NCBI GenBank assembly: GCA_002104985.1
Contig: MCGO01000026.1
Span: 1-64,000, forward strand
DNA: 64,000 bases
DNA from: Rhizoclosmatium globosum
Taxonomy: Eukaryota > Chytridiomycota > Chytridiomycetes > Chytridiales > Chytriomycetaceae
Direction of reading: 5' to 3'
Position 1 is the stretch's first letter, and each line of letters opens with the position of its first letter. A program made the position numbers and the translations under genes. Under the pieces are notes generated by a model, which had not been told where the DNA came from, ran no database searches, and was given only the letters and a program-made list of their open reading frames with translations. Below, piece by piece: positions 10,796-23,050 of the stretch.

Positions 10796-13700
10796 GTTGA
10801 CAAATGGGTTCCATTGACCCATTGGCCCTTATACAACAAGGACCATTTACCCATTCAGTGATTGGTAAACACCAAAGTGGCAGTAAAAACACCTATAAGA
10901 AGGGTGGAGTCTGCAGCAAGAAAGACTCAGTTCTCTCTTGACACACAAAACCCAACAGCTCTCAAGCTCACTGTTCAACACAAAAGCAATCCAATATGGT
11001 CCACACTACCGATATTCTCAAGTCCGGTCTCCGCCCCAAGCGCTTTACCGGATCCACTCACTTGGACCTTGTCCAGTATGTCCGTGACAAGATCATGCCA
11101 TACGCTCGCTCCCATGGCCTTGCCAGTGTTTTAGCCGCTGGTTATGACGTTGGTCCAGCTCCCCAGATTCCAGTGGTCCTTGCTGCCATCGCCAATCCAG
11201 GCCCACTCCCAGTGGGTGCCAATGCTGGTGCACGTGCACAATGGGACTCGGCTTGGAAAACTTACCAAGACCAACAGTCCACCAATCATGACGCTCAGAA
11301 GTTGTACTTCGATGAACGCAAGCGTCATGAGGATCGGTTTGAGAAGAATGACAAAGCCAACGCCATTCTTCACGAATGTTTCTCCACATACGACATGTCT
11401 CGTGTCGCTATGCATGACAATGCTTCCCAGAAGCTTGTGACTTTGCTCTCCCTCTACAATGCTGGAGGGCTTACTGGTTCCTCTGGAACCCAATGGCAGA
11501 CTCAGTGGATCAACACCACCTGTCATTCTGATGCAAGTAATCAGGATACTCTTGAATTTGTTGAAAGGATCTCCGATCTTGTGACCTCTCACCAATCCAT
11601 CTATCCAGAGGAAGTTCATCACCGTACTCTCCTTGATCACTGTGTCAGTAAACTTACCATTTCTCCTCCTCCACAGAAGGAGTTCGCTGGTCTTGCCCAG
11701 AATATTGCTTCCAGCAATACCCAGTCTTTTGAGCCTCCGCTCATCCCTGGTCCTTTGGTTGGAGGTCTTCCTGGTCCTCTTGTTCCTGGTCCTAATCACT
11801 ACGGGTTGGCAGTTGCTAAATTTGTTCAAGACTTGCAGAACGCTGCGGCGGTCATGGCAAAGAACAAATCCCTTCAACAGCCTGCTATCAAACGTGGTGT
11901 GAAGGCTTCATCTGACACTGCTGCGTCCGCTCAGATGGAGAAGGTTTGCAAGATCCACGGCAAAGGCTCTCATGATGATTCTGAATGCCGCTCCCAGAAG
12001 GGCAAGAAACCATCAAAGTTTCAAGCCAAAGTCACCACAGCAAAGTGTCGAGTTTGTAATGCTACCACTCACACCAAGCTTCGAGACTGTCCAGTTGCCA
12101 AGAAGGTTTTCTCTGGCTCTGCCAAGAAGGTTGCTACTCCCAGTAGTGACGACGAGATGGAAGACTCTTCTTCCACCTCTCAAGTTTCTGGCTCTGGTTC
12201 CACCACCAAGAATACTGGTGGCAAGAAGTTCAAGCATTCTGCGGCTATTGCCCGTGCTCTTCTTAACGATGAATTGGGTGCTCTTGAAGGCCAACAAGCT
12301 CTTGCTGCTACTTTCAACCCAGATCATCAAGGATTCCCACGTGATCCTACCCGCCGTCGTACTATTCTGGACTCTGGCGCTTCCCGTTGGATGACTCCAT
12401 ACAAGGAGGATTTCATCACTCTACAGTTGATAGAGAACGGGGGAAGTATCTCCACTGCAAGCAACTCCAAGCTTCCAATCATGGGACATGGTACTGTTGC
12501 TATGACATTTGGAGCCTATGAACACCATATGGATGCGTTGTACGTTCCTGGTCTTCATGAACCACTTGCCTCTGTTTCTGGAATCACTAATGAAACTCGT
12601 GGCTCAGTCTCTTTTGAACAAGGTAAAGTTTATCTTGTCCTTCAAAATGGATTCCGCTATCTCATTGCTAACCGTGTGGGTGATCTCTACTATCTCCTCT
12701 CATCAGACACGTCCGACACTGAAATGGATAGCGACAGTGGTAAGCGTAAGCGAGGCGCTACTGCTCTTGATACTGATGATCATTCCTCAACTCTAGATGA
12801 CTCCACTGGTTCTGAACCTGTGACCTCTCAGGAGGACGTCATTGTTGATGCTGTTGGGAAGGACTTGGAAACTGTCGAAGTAAGTCCAAAACGTCTTAAA
12901 CCGATTGGTGTACCTCAAACTAATCGTCATTTGCATAACAGATTGCTGAAGAGAAAGCAGCACAAGTTGACATTGAAGGATCTTCTTAATTTGCACCGCA
13001 AGTTTGGTCACTTGAGTCTACGTATTATTCTTGATACTTTAAACAGTGCAAATGAAATAAAATATGTTGTTGATGATTCTGTCTCTCATATTTTAGAAGC
13101 TTCAACTCTTGAGAATTGTCTTGTTTGTGCAAAGCACAAACTCACTCAGCAACCTATCTACTCCACGCATAATCCAGCCTCTCGTATTGGGGGCAGATTG
13201 CATGCTGACATCAAAGCTCTGAAAGACAGTGCACCAAATGATGAGTCATATTGGCTATGTATTGTTGATGAGTTTACACGATGGATCACAATTATTCTTC
13301 TTGAAAAGAAGAATGATGCTTGCTCTAAACTACGCCAATTCATTGGACAGTTTGAACGAGAGCACAATGTGATTGTAGGTGAGGTTCGTTCAGACACTGC
13401 TGAAATTACAACAACCCAATGGTTTCTTAGTTTCTGCAGTAAGCGTGTGAATAAGATTGAGGTCAATGCATCTCCCCCTTATACCAAAGAACTGAACGGT
13501 TTAGTTGAAAGAACTATTCGCACTTTAGAAGACATGGCATATTGCCTACTTTCTCAAAGTAAGCTTCCTGGAGAATACATTGTCGCAACCTTGCTGATGA
13601 TGCAACCCAACTTGCTCATCATCAAGGTTGCAACGATTCACAAATGCTTGTTTCAGTTTACGTTCCTGCTCTTCATCTGTAGACTCAAAAATGACCGCCG

Positions 13701-13900
13701 AGTATCATGCTTCAAACACTCCAGCACACTTGTTGCAAGTCACAGCAGCAATTCTCACATTGTACAAACTGGACACCTGTATAATGGACGTGTCGGACCC
13801 TCGTTTCAGGCAGCAGACCTGGAAGCACAGATATGTCGAGGTGCCTTGCTCCGAGAGTGGATCAGCAAGGCTTAATAGGCAACGAGACCTACTTCCGGAG
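10796..13900 (+). mobile_element. Ty1/copia retrotransposon fragment (no reverse transcriptase)
   Basis: A copia-type Gag, protease and integrase frame occupies 10996-13875 and the element then breaks off. No reverse transcriptase or RNase H coding is found before the histidine kinase gene starts at 14168. A TGTTGA at 10796 may be the start of a left LTR or its remnant, but I found no matching right LTR. The family differs from the intact copia element at 47.8-54.6 kb, because the Gag sequences share no obvious similarity. Confidence 0.8.
10996..13875 (+). CDS. copia Gag-protease-integrase polyprotein fragment
   Basis: Open frame of 959 codons from an ATG. Order of parts: Gag-like N-terminus (about 1-330); two zinc-knuckle-like Cys/His clusters near residues 315-370 (CKIHGKGSHDDSEC, CRVCNATTHTKLRDC); the aspartic protease motif ILDSGAS (about 457); the GAG-pre-integrase zinc motif (LHRKFGHLS...CLVCAKHK, about 665-720); and the integrase core with DIKAL, SDTAE and ELNGLVERTIRTLE, the last carrying the catalytic Glu. 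After about residue 870 the sequence stops resembling integrase and reads like frame-shifted or foreign sequence, so the 3' part is lost. The product would be unable to reverse-transcribe on its own. Confidence 0.85.
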   Translation: MVHTTDILKSGLRPKRFTGSTHLDLVQYVRDKIMPYARSHGLASVLAAGYDVGPAPQIPVVLAAIANPGPLPVGANAGARAQWDSAWKTYQDQQSTNHDAQKLYFDERKRHEDRFEKNDKANAILHECFSTYDMSRVAMHDNASQKLVTLLSLYNAGGLTGSSGTQWQTQWINTTCHSDASNQDTLEFVERISDLVTSHQSIYPEEVHHRTLLDHCVSKLTISPPPQKEFAGLAQNIASSNTQSFEPPLIPGPLVGGLPGPLVPGPNHYGLAVAKFVQDLQNAAAVMAKNKSLQQPAIKRGVKASSDTAASAQMEKVCKIHGKGSHDDSECRSQKGKKPSKFQAKVTTAKCRVCNATTHTKLRDCPVAKKVFSGSAKKVATPSSDDEMEDSSSTSQVSGSGSTTKNTGGKKFKHSAAIARALLNDELGALEGQQALAATFNPDHQGFPRDPTRRRTILDSGASRWMTPYKEDFITLQLIENGGSISTASNSKLPIMGHGTVAMTFGAYEHHMDALYVPGLHEPLASVSGITNETRGSVSFEQGKVYLVLQNGFRYLIANRVGDLYYLLSSDTSDTEMDSDSGKRKRGATALDTDDHSSTLDDSTGSEPVTSQEDVIVDAVGKDLETVEVSPKRLKPIGVPQTNRHLHNRLLKRKQHKLTLKDLLNLHRKFGHLSLRIILDTLNSANEIKYVVDDSVSHILEASTLENCLVCAKHKLTQQPIYSTHNPASRIGGRLHADIKALKDSAPNDESYWLCIVDEFTRWITIILLEKKNDACSKLRQFIGQFEREHNVIVGEVRSDTAEITTTQWFLSFCSKRVNKIEVNASPPYTKELNGLVERTIRTLEDMAYCLLSQSKLPGEYIVATLLMMQPNLLIIKVATIHKCLFQFTFLLFICRLKNDRRVSCFKHSSTLVASHSSNSHIVQTGHLYNGRVGPSFQAADLEAQICRGALLREWISKA

Positions 13901-14167
13901 GATAACAGAATGGATCAAGACTGATAGCTTAAGCTTTACATTGTATGCTTTATTTTCTTGTGTGTGGAAGTTAGTATATAATAAACTCGTGCTTGAAACT
14001 GTTGATTGGTTCCACTTCGAGGCAGGCTGAGGATGACTACCGAGGTTCTCAGCGAGTGGACTACAATCCACAATCTTACACTTGGCCTCCCGTGAAGCTG
14101 CTGGAAACGTTAGCAACGTTTAGCTGATACTCTTGAACGTTTTAAAATTTGTATTTATCTCAATCTT

Positions 14168-17100
14168 TCAAACTTTTAACCACTTTCCTATCAATTCACT
14201 TAATTTATCCCTTGAAAAAGGTTTCAATAAAGCTGCATTCATTCCCGCACTAATGGCGCCATCAAGTTGTTCTGTCCTGGCGTTTCCAGTGACAGCAATG
14301 ATGGGCACAGGCTGCTGACAACCAGCTAATCTTTCGAATTCGCGTATTTTCATGGCAGCTTCTTTTCCATCAAGGACTGGCATCTCAACATCCATGAGAA
14401 TTAACAATATTTCTTCTTGGGACCGAATGTAAGCTTCGTACGCCTGTTGCCCATTTATTGCAGTAATTGAGGCATAACCGAGCTTTGAGAGGTGTTTTTC
14501 AAGAACCATTCTGTTGATATCATTATCATCTAAACTATTTCATTAAAATGCAACAAGTAAATATGAACTATTCGTACCCACAACGAGAATCTTTTTTGAA
14601 ATTTTTTCTGAAGTATTTGCTCGGACATCAGTCGCTCTTGAAGGTGTGGGGGATGGTGAAAGCTCCATGAAGTCAGAATTTCTTCTCGAACAAGGTGGCC
14701 TCAACCCATTCAAGGTATCGCTTTTGTCTCTGGAGATACTATATTTTACCGGAATAGATACTTTGAACGTGCTTCCTACTCCTTTCACACTCTCCACATC
14801 AACACTACCGTTCATCATATCCACAAGTCGCTTTGAAATAAAAAGCCCAAGTCCAGATCCACCATAATCAGCGTAAGTGCGGCTACTCGCTTGCTGAAAC
14901 TGTTTAAAGAGCAACGCTCTTTGTTCTGGCGTCATTCCTATTCCCGTGTCCTTGACGGCAATGGTAAGGAAAACAGATTCTTTAATCCTTGATTTAAGCA
15001 GATCATCCGCGCTGTTTTTGCGGCTTCCAATATTTTTGGGAGATCCTGCTTGACTGCTAATACTGCTTTCATGACTCGTTTCACTCTCAGTGTCTGACTC
15101 AACCGTAACAGACGAAGCTCCAAGAATGACCTCAATAGACCGCTTTTGCACTTTTTGAGTAAATTTACACGCATTGGCTACAAGGTTGATTATGATTTGA
15201 GTTATTCGGGATGGATCCCCGAAAAATTCAGCCGAAGAATAATGATGCGAAAAAGATTCCTCGATTTGGATTGTTAGCTTTGTCTTTTTTGCTTTCATCT
15301 CGGCTTTGAATGTCGATAGCACTTTTGTTAGAAGCTCTTTTGGAAGGAACGGTGTTGACTTTGAAATAGTAATCATGTTCATACTTATCATGTGAAAGAT
15401 TATTAAATGAGCGCTCATAGGGAAAAAAAATCATACTTTAGCTTGGATATGTTAAGCACGTCGTCTGCAATTGCTTGTTGATGTTTGGAACAGATCTCTA
15501 TTGCATCGAAGCACTCTTTGGCCTGTTCAAGAATCTCGGAAGCTTTTTGATTTCCATTCAATAAAGATCCAACATCATCCAACAGTTCCCCCATCAACGT
15601 GTTGCTATTTTGAATACCATTCAAGGGATTACGCAACTCATGACAGACCATATCAATGAATTTTTCAGATTCAATCTTTGATTGAATAGCATCATCTGCA
15701 CGCTTTGATTGATATTCTTGCTCAAGCTTGTATTGATTGAGCTTTTGTTCGTCTTGAAGTTTATTGAGAGTAATATCGGTGACACAACCAATCTGGAACA
15801 TGTTGCCTTCAATATCGTAATCTAGGCTTGCTGAAACATCATTTAGTTCAATTTTAACAACCACAAAATTGTCTTACTCTTGATTTGAACCCATATTACT
15901 TCTTTAGTTGATCGAAGACAAAGCCGAACTTCAAAGTTCTCGATTTGCTTGTGGTTAATAATACTATCCGTCCACATATCCTTCGTTCGCTGTTGATCTT
16001 CAGGGAATATGCTTTCTCGCATAAGTAAACGCGAGGATATGCCTTCGGCATTTTGCGGGACACATTCTGCAGCTGTTTTATATCCAAACAGTTCTGCATA
16101 CTTGTCATTGGCGAAAATAACCTCTCCAACGTTGTTGGTGATAAACATTGCAACTGGTGATATTCTCGACATGATTTGATATCTGAATAGAATTAGAATA
16201 AGTATGGTATCCAACTTCTCACCGCTGGAGAGCTAAGGCTGAAATTTGTTTTTCTCGCATAACGTTCTGTTCAAGGTTGACTCGGATTGCTTGTTGCTCC
16301 AGAAGATGCTTAATCTTTATAATCAACTCCTTACTTGTGATAGGTTTTTCAAGAAACTCATCGGCTCCACTTTCCAGCCCAGAAATTTTATCACCCATTC
16401 CACTCACTAAAATGACAGGGACATTACTTATGCCCGGACGTTTTCTAATCTCTTTCACCAACTCGATTCCATTCATGACTGGCATAGATACATCAGATAT
16501 TACTAGAGCTGGCTTAATCCTTAGCATGGCATCCAATGCAACGACTCCATTTTCAAATACTTCAACTGCCCAATAGCGCCCAACAATTTGTCGAAGATAG
16601 TTCCTCATGTCGGAATTATCATCCACAACGAATATAAAGTCATCGTGAACAGTTTTATCGAGTTTTACTGTTTCATCTTCGTTGGGGAAGGTACCCTGCA
16701 GACCCGCTCTTGGCGTTAAATTTGCGAGATCATTAGCTTCCTCCAAATAACCTGGAAGAGTTGATCCCAACTTTGGAATAGATCCTGTCGGCTCTTTAAC
16801 TTCAAAGAGCAATGTCTCTGACAAGTGATCTTTTCCAATCGGCATCTTTACTGTAAATGTTGATCCAACTCCAACCGTGCTGGTCAAGTCAATTGATCCA
16901 TGATGCAGCTTGACAAGATCATTGATGAGTGCTAACCCAATCCCCGAACCTTCAAAACTTCGTCCGCCATTGTATTGAACCCGATGAAATTGATCGAATA
17001 CCTTTCCATGGTCTACCTCTGGGATGCCAACACCACTGTCCTCTATAATCAGCAGGAAATATTTCAAGTCTTCAGACATCCGTAAAACCGCTCTAATGAA

Positions 17101-19069
17101 GCCATTCAGTGTGAATTTAAGGGCGTTACCTGTCAAAGCACATTAAGCAAACTGTCAGTATTTTTAAATCTCACCAAGCAAATTAAACACAATCTTTTGC
17201 CACATTTCCTCATCGACATAACAATCGGCGTCAATATGATTACAGTCAATAATACACTCAAGTCCAGCTTTCTCAATGACACTTTCAAACATTGCTAAAA
17301 ACTCTCGCGTCTTTTTCGCGATATCTACTTTCCGAAATTGCGGTTTCAAACAGCCCGCGTTTAATTGACCGAGGTCAAGTAACGAGTTTACGAGCCTCAA
17401 CAATCGATTTGAATTCTTCTTCACCAACTCTAAAGCAGCTTGATGTTGCGGAGCGAGTTTCGCATTACTATCTTTGAGACAATCGTCCACCGGCCCAATA
17501 ATCAGAGTCAATGGAGTTCTCAGTTCATGTGCCATTGTCATGAAAAACGACGTCTTGACTTTATCAAGCTCCATAAGCGCTTTAGCTTCTAATCGAGCGG
17601 TTTCTAGCGACTTTACGTTGACGTACGCCATTGAAACTTCATGTCGAATCATGTCAATGAAGGCCGCGTATGAATTGTCGTATGCCATTTCAGGATTAGT
17701 TCCTAACACTAGAAGCGCGGTTTTTTCGCTTCGACTTGTGATGATTGGGAGGAGAACGATGGTACCGTTTTTGTAAGCGGCGATGGCTTCCGTAGGTATA
17801 ATTTCAATTGGGGTCATTTGAATCCACGCTTCGCTTATTTTCGTGCTCATCAAATTAGCATGTGTTGAAGTTGGATCTATTGTGTCATCAAAGAGTAAGG
17901 TGGATTTGGTGTCTTGACTTAGTTTCCTCAAACAACCGCTAGGCGTCGGTTGATACAGCACGGAAAACAGCAATTCATCTTTACTGTTTTCGTCGAGGAA
18001 AGAGGAGAGATTATTCCAAAATTGCGAGAGACTACTTGAACTGATTAAAGTCGTTCCCAAATCCTTCAAGAAGAGCGTCCTGTTGATACTGACGACTTTG
18101 TTTGTTGTTTCAAAGCTCCACGTTATGACTCCGTCAAAAATACCGCTTTCACCAAGAACGGGCGATGTGGTAACCTGGCAATATTATTTAGGCTGAGATA
18201 AAAGAAGAGTCAGTGCAGTGCACTAACCGTAAAATAACATCGTTCCAAGAACCCCTTTCGAAAGAGCTTGTAAATTCTATCTTCTATGTACGCCGTTTCT
18301 CCTTTGTCTTTACAGGCACATATTCGTGCTTGAATGACCGGCCAAACTTCTTTGAATACTTCTGGATAGAAGTCTCCAAGCATAGATGGATGCTTCACAG
18401 GCACAATATTAGCAGGTTATTGACCAGTATTAAAGACACAAAACCTTATCTCCAAAAACAGCAATAGATTTCTCACTGTACGCTATAATCCTAAATTCTG
18501 GACCCCACAGCAAGAGCGCTTGTATTTTTGAGCTAAGAACCAAAGAAGCTGCAGCACGCAAACTCGCTGGCCATTGATCCACATTTCCCAACTCAGGGGC
18601 AATGCGTTCCCAATTTATCCCTTGTATCAAAGCTCCCACTTCGCCGCCAATGCCAAAGGGAAACGGTTTCGCGTTTCGATTGTTCTGAGGGTTGTAAAAA
18701 ATTGAGTAATGAGTTTTGAAGGGACGGACTGGTATCTATACTTACTGAATCTTGAAAGGATACTTCTACGATGCACTCGTTCGGGTTGACGGTATTAGTA
18801 TTCACCAGATTTGCCCCTCGCCACACCATCACCAAATGGTTAAATTTAATTTGAAGAGGATCTTTCTTGGGATTGTCCAGCCACTGATGGAGTTGATGTC
18901 GATCGCCAAGACTTAGTTGTGTATCCGACAACACACTCAGGTTCTTTTCACTCAGTATCTTGTTCAGAGCGACATTGCACCAAATCGTGAGAGAACGATG
19001 TGAGTCTCGGGAAACTATACATATCGGAGTTGAAAAGGAATCGAACACTGTATTCAAGTTGAGAGACAT
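14168..19069 (-). CDS. Double hybrid histidine kinase (two kinase and two receiver modules)
   Basis: About nine exons joined by 43-70 nt introns, checked by frame at each junction (for example KKILVV|DDNDINR at 14510-14565 and LLG|NALKFT at 17130-17170). From the N-terminus: a variable PAS-like region; a second PAS-like region (ALLLWGPEFRIIAYSE); a GAF-like region; HisKA with MAHELRTPLT; an ATPase with N-box NALKFT and G-boxes DSGVGI and GSGIGLAL; receiver 1 (VVDDNSD, VISDVSMPVMNG, LEKPI); a PAS domain (MSRISPVAMFITNN); a second HisKA with MVCHELRNPLNG; a second ATPase (NACKFT, DTGIGM, GGSGLGL); and receiver 2 (MDVEMPVLDG, LLKPFS). Both kinase His and both receiver Asp are present. It should be a cytosolic phosphorelay sensor, signal unknown. 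It diverges from the transporter gene 83 bp away, and part of it is copied in the pseudogene at 5.1-5.4 kb. Confidence 0.9.
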
Positions 19070-19152
19070 CTTTTGCTGGCTATGGGTTTTCGTTCACAAT
19101 GAAGATTTCCAAACATATTACACATTTTTTTTCTTTGTTGAGCCGCATCTTG
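19070..19152. promoter_or_regulatory. Divergent promoter, histidine kinase / FUSC transporter
   Basis: Only 83 bp separate the two predicted start codons on opposite strands, so the genes must share a promoter region unless an upstream exon has been missed. No recognisable element beyond a T-rich tract at 19122-19138. Confidence 0.35.
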
Positions 19153-22074
19153 ATGAAGACCAGCAAATGGATCAAAGCATTTGTCCAATCCAGGAAATTT
19201 AAAGACTTTATCAAGGGCATGCTAGGTGTAAGTTGCGAGAGAGAGAGACTTAACTAGTGCTAAGTATCTGAGTAGTACTTTCTCTGCCATGCCTTTGCCT
19301 TTTCGCCCCTTCCAACAGTATGGAACATCCAGCCGCGAGTACTTCAAAATGTTATCCTTGTTCCAGTCATTCTGTCGCCGTAAGAACAATCTTCCTTTCC
19401 TTTCCTTTCCATTTAGCTGAACAAGCAAACCTGTCAACTTCCCCTCACACATCTACATCCACTCTCTCACTCTCTCTCTCTCACTCTCAATAAAAAACAG
19501 AGCCAAAACAATCGGGGAATTCCTCGATCGATCAGCCCTTTTACTTGCTTCTGTTGCAATGTCATCTCTCCTTTGGGCACTTGTCAATACAGTTGCAGGA
19601 ACAAACACAATCGCCATGGCCGCGTTCTTCGTTCCAACGACCTATGCCTTCTCAATTCCACGTGCCATGAATCCATCTCGGTTCTTTGCATTTTCTCTGT
19701 GTGGGCCTGTCTTTGTGTTCACTGCGATCCAGTCGGTGGTCGGTGCATACGGCCCAAACACGAGTGCGGGCGCCGTGTTCGACTCGGCCTTTCTCGTCCA
19801 CACAATTTATTCGTACTTGATCGGAATCGGAATCTGTCTCGTCGTAAATGTATTCGTATTCCCGGACTTTGCAGAGCGGAAACTCCAGTCGCAGTACCAC
19901 GCGGCAATGTCAACTATTGCAACTCTTTCATCGCAGTTGATTATTGCTTTGGACGGATCGGAGGCGTCCGCTCATGCTCACGATGCTCAAAATGCATTAA
20001 GAAAGCGGGACGCCAAAGTCCTTCGCACCATTCGAGTGGATTTAACAAGCATTCTCGACAGTGCTGATTCAGAAATATGTTACTCGCGATATTCCATGCA
20101 CGACCACTATACTCTGTTTTCTCGAATCTCTAATCTGGCGGGGATTGTGGAATCACTCGAAACTGCCATGCACGACCCATCAACCGCCGATCTCCTTTCA
20201 TCGTCAGATTTTCAATCCAAATTTGACCCTAGTGTAATTCGGACACTCTCTAAAAATCTGGAAATATTGGTTCAAGAAGTTCGCGATAGAATGAATGATG
20301 GAGAACGTGTTACGCGAACAGATCATGTACGTCTCAACGTGCAACGGAGTTTGCTGCAAATTAAGCAAGCAATTGGTTCCTTGGTTTCACTTCCTGAAGG
20401 AGAATCCGAGAACCAACTGAAAATCAAATGGCTGCATATGTTGCAGGCAAACTATTTAGTTCTTGGCGTTTTAGAGGTAATCCATCTTAATTTCTTTTTA
20501 GCTTTTCTGTCGTAAAAAGACAAACTTCAAATTAGATGGTTGAAGAAATACTCGACTTCCATTGGCTCATCACAGGAATGCAACGACACAAGCAGTTCCG
20601 TTTCAACCACCGCCACTTTCTTCCATCACTACTCTCCAACCCAAAAACATGGTCCCCAACAAGTTTTGCATTCAACATCTCGTCAAAATCGCTATCGACT
20701 CCCGTTACGGACAAACCCAGCAATTCGACATTCCAGACAAAACTCAGATTCGTCACCTCCCTCCTTCTCACCACTGAATCAATATACGGATTTAAATGCG
20801 CCTTAGCGTTATTAGCCTTACACGGAATCCTTATTTCAGAAATCGATTTTGCAAATTCATGGTGCGTTGGAGCGAACCTTGTGCCGCTTTTGATTGCCTT
20901 GACGCCTTCATTGGGACAAACGTTTGTTTCGTTGCCAGTACAAATCGCGTCAACTTCCATGGGGGCATTGGCGGGGTTTATTGCCCTTACGGTGTTTGGG
21001 TTGAATGGATCTGTAGGGATTGTTGGTGTTGCGATGGTGTTTGGGGCGCCGTTCATGTACTTGATGTTGTTCACGCAGCATATGGTGTTGGGGCTGTTGA
21101 CGCTTCTAGCTTTCAACTATTACGTGGTGTATTTGTACACGACGCCAGGCGTTGATCCTCCGTCTATTTGGTTAGGAAAGACAGTTGCGAGTATGAGTGT
21201 CGCACTGGCATTTGCACTCTCGTTGACCTTAATTGTATTCCCAACTCTGTCTCGAAACATTCTGCACGTTAAATTAAGCGGCATCATCAAAGACCTGAGT
21301 GTTTATTACACGGAAATCCTGCTCAGTGCTTTTACGCCATCGAATGAGCAAGACGATGGTGGCTTAGAAGAAAAGTTCCTGACGTCACCGCCAGAACAAT
21401 CCCTTCCAACCCAATCAACAACTCGCCGTGTTGAAGCCCATACCGCCCTCATCCCCGCCTCACGAATGACACATCTCCGCAACCTACAACACGCAATATC
21501 GACAGAATTCACATCCCTCCCTTACCTCATATACACGTCCGAAAAAGAACCATCCCTCCACCACCCATTCCCCACAGAAACATACAAGTCCTTAATCTCA
21601 AAACTAGAACACATATTCCAAAGCCTCGAATCAGCGCGGTATTGCATCGGAAAGAGCGTTTTGGACGAAGACGTGCGTGAAATGTTTGGGAGTAGCGGAG
21701 TTAGACCGTGGAGAGGCGAAATGAATCAAGTCAATCGACTGTTGTTTTATATTTATAGCACGGCGATGATTGCGAAGGGGCCGTTGCCGTATGACATGCC
21801 AAATGCGGTTGTTGCGCGAAAGAGGTTTTTTGATGCGTTTGTGCGAGCGGCGTTGGAGGGGGGGAGTAAAAGTGGAGGGTCGGAAATGGCGTGGATGAGA
21901 GTGTATGGGCTTTCTGTAGCCTTGCAGGAGGTTTCAAGGCAGATGGATTTGTTGGGTGGGGACTTTAAGAAACTGTTTGGGGAGCTTCCGGATTTGTTTT
22001 TGGAGAATCCTGATTTGATGTGGCGGTCGCAGGGAGAGAGTTTGGATGAAGGAGGTCAAGTTAAAGTAGAATAG
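19153..22074 (+). CDS. FUSC/aromatic-acid-exporter-like membrane protein
   Basis: Four exons give an uninterrupted 882-residue frame: 19153-19225, 19319-19379, 19501-20476 and 20536-22074. All junctions are GT...AG and the summed length is divisible by three, which supports the two short 5' exons. The first membrane bundle comes early (from RVLQNVILVPVILSP through LVNTVAG, FAFSLCGPVFVFTAIQSVVGAYG and IGIGICLVVNVFVFPDF). A ~300-residue soluble helical region follows. A second bundle of about six helices lies around residues 430-590 (for example SMGALAGFIALTVFG and LGLLTLLAFNYYVVYLY), then a soluble tail. Two membrane halves separated by helical cytosolic domains is the plan of fungal FUSC/ArAE_2 and plant malate-channel relatives. 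Substrate is unknown; export of organic anions is the family expectation. Confidence 0.75.
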
Positions 22075-22089
22075 AATTATTATGGAATT

Positions 22090-23023
22090 ATGACTGAAAT
22101 TATTCTGCCAAAAATGGAGCATGAACCAACCGAAGAAGAGATCCGAAAAGCCCAGCGCAAAGCATTGAAGAAGGCATCAGCAGAAGCAGACAAACAAATC
22201 CGGCAACTCGACCACTCATTGGGTGCTGAGACAATCAACATTTTTTGGAGCAACATATTGCCCATTCACACATCGATTTACTCCAAAATGGCTCGAATTT
22301 CAGCAATTATACGATTCAAATGACAAGTGGAAACACAGCTTTGCTATCTTTAAAGTCCAATGTGCCCACGATGAGTCCTTTTGCATTGGCATGGGCACAA
22401 GCGATGGATACCCAACAATATATGCGTATCATAATGGGATTAGAGTGGAAGAGTTTGACACGGACTGGGACTTGGCAGGATGGGCGGATTGGCTGGTGGG
22501 CAAATTGGACAGCGGTTCTTATGATCAAACAGGTCCTCTTAATGTGGAAGAGAACATCGAAAAACAATCAAATGATTTGGAAGTGAAGGTTGAGGAAGGG
22601 TCTGTCGAAGTTGTGCGTGAAACAACAAGTACAACTGCTACACGACAACCTTCTCATACGATTCAAGTAAATGTAAGCATTCCTTTGTCATGTCGCATTG
22701 TCGTTCATACTGCGTTCACTCTGCTTAATTATTCTATTTCAGGTTCCTGCTTCTATTCTTGATCAAGATGTGTCGTTTCCTTCAATCGAAAATGCCCACA
22801 TCATATCGCACACAAAAGGAGCAACAAAGTTACAAATCGATGTAAGTCCTTTTCTTCCACTGCTTTAGTTATTAATCATGATTATCAGACCATTTCAACC
22901 ATGTACTTGCTCTTTGCTGCTTCAATCCTAATAGCCATTTGGATCTTTGTGAATCGTCGTCGTTCACGCATCCCCGCGAAGACAAAATCTTTTCACCCAC
23001 GATATCAACATCGAATTGAATAA
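22090..23023 (+). CDS. Thioredoxin-fold single-pass membrane protein (one-base frameshift)
   Basis: Exon 1 starts at ATG 22090 with a charged leader (EPTEEEIRKAQRKALKK). Within a run of six T at 22240-22245 the frame changes; with five T it would read straight on into FGATYCPFTHRFTPKW, a thioredoxin active-site strand and helix. The fold continues (FKVQCAHDESFC, then GYPTIYAYHNG with its cis-Pro) to about residue 135. Introns at 22675-22742 and 22843-22889 splice in frame to a last exon with one transmembrane helix (TMYLLFAASILIAIWIFV) and a basic tail. The active site is CPFT rather than CxxC, so redox exchange is doubtful. No signal peptide is visible. It starts 15 bp after the FUSC stop codon. 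A paralogue lies at 40.2-41.6 kb. Confidence 0.65.
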
Positions 23024-23050
23024 AAAATGGGTGATAAACTGGTCTTTTCT

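Noticed and set aside
18960..19202. 80-codon plus-strand frame over the histidine kinase start
   Set aside because: It overlaps the kinase N-terminus antisense and the true first exon of the FUSC gene in another frame; no family.
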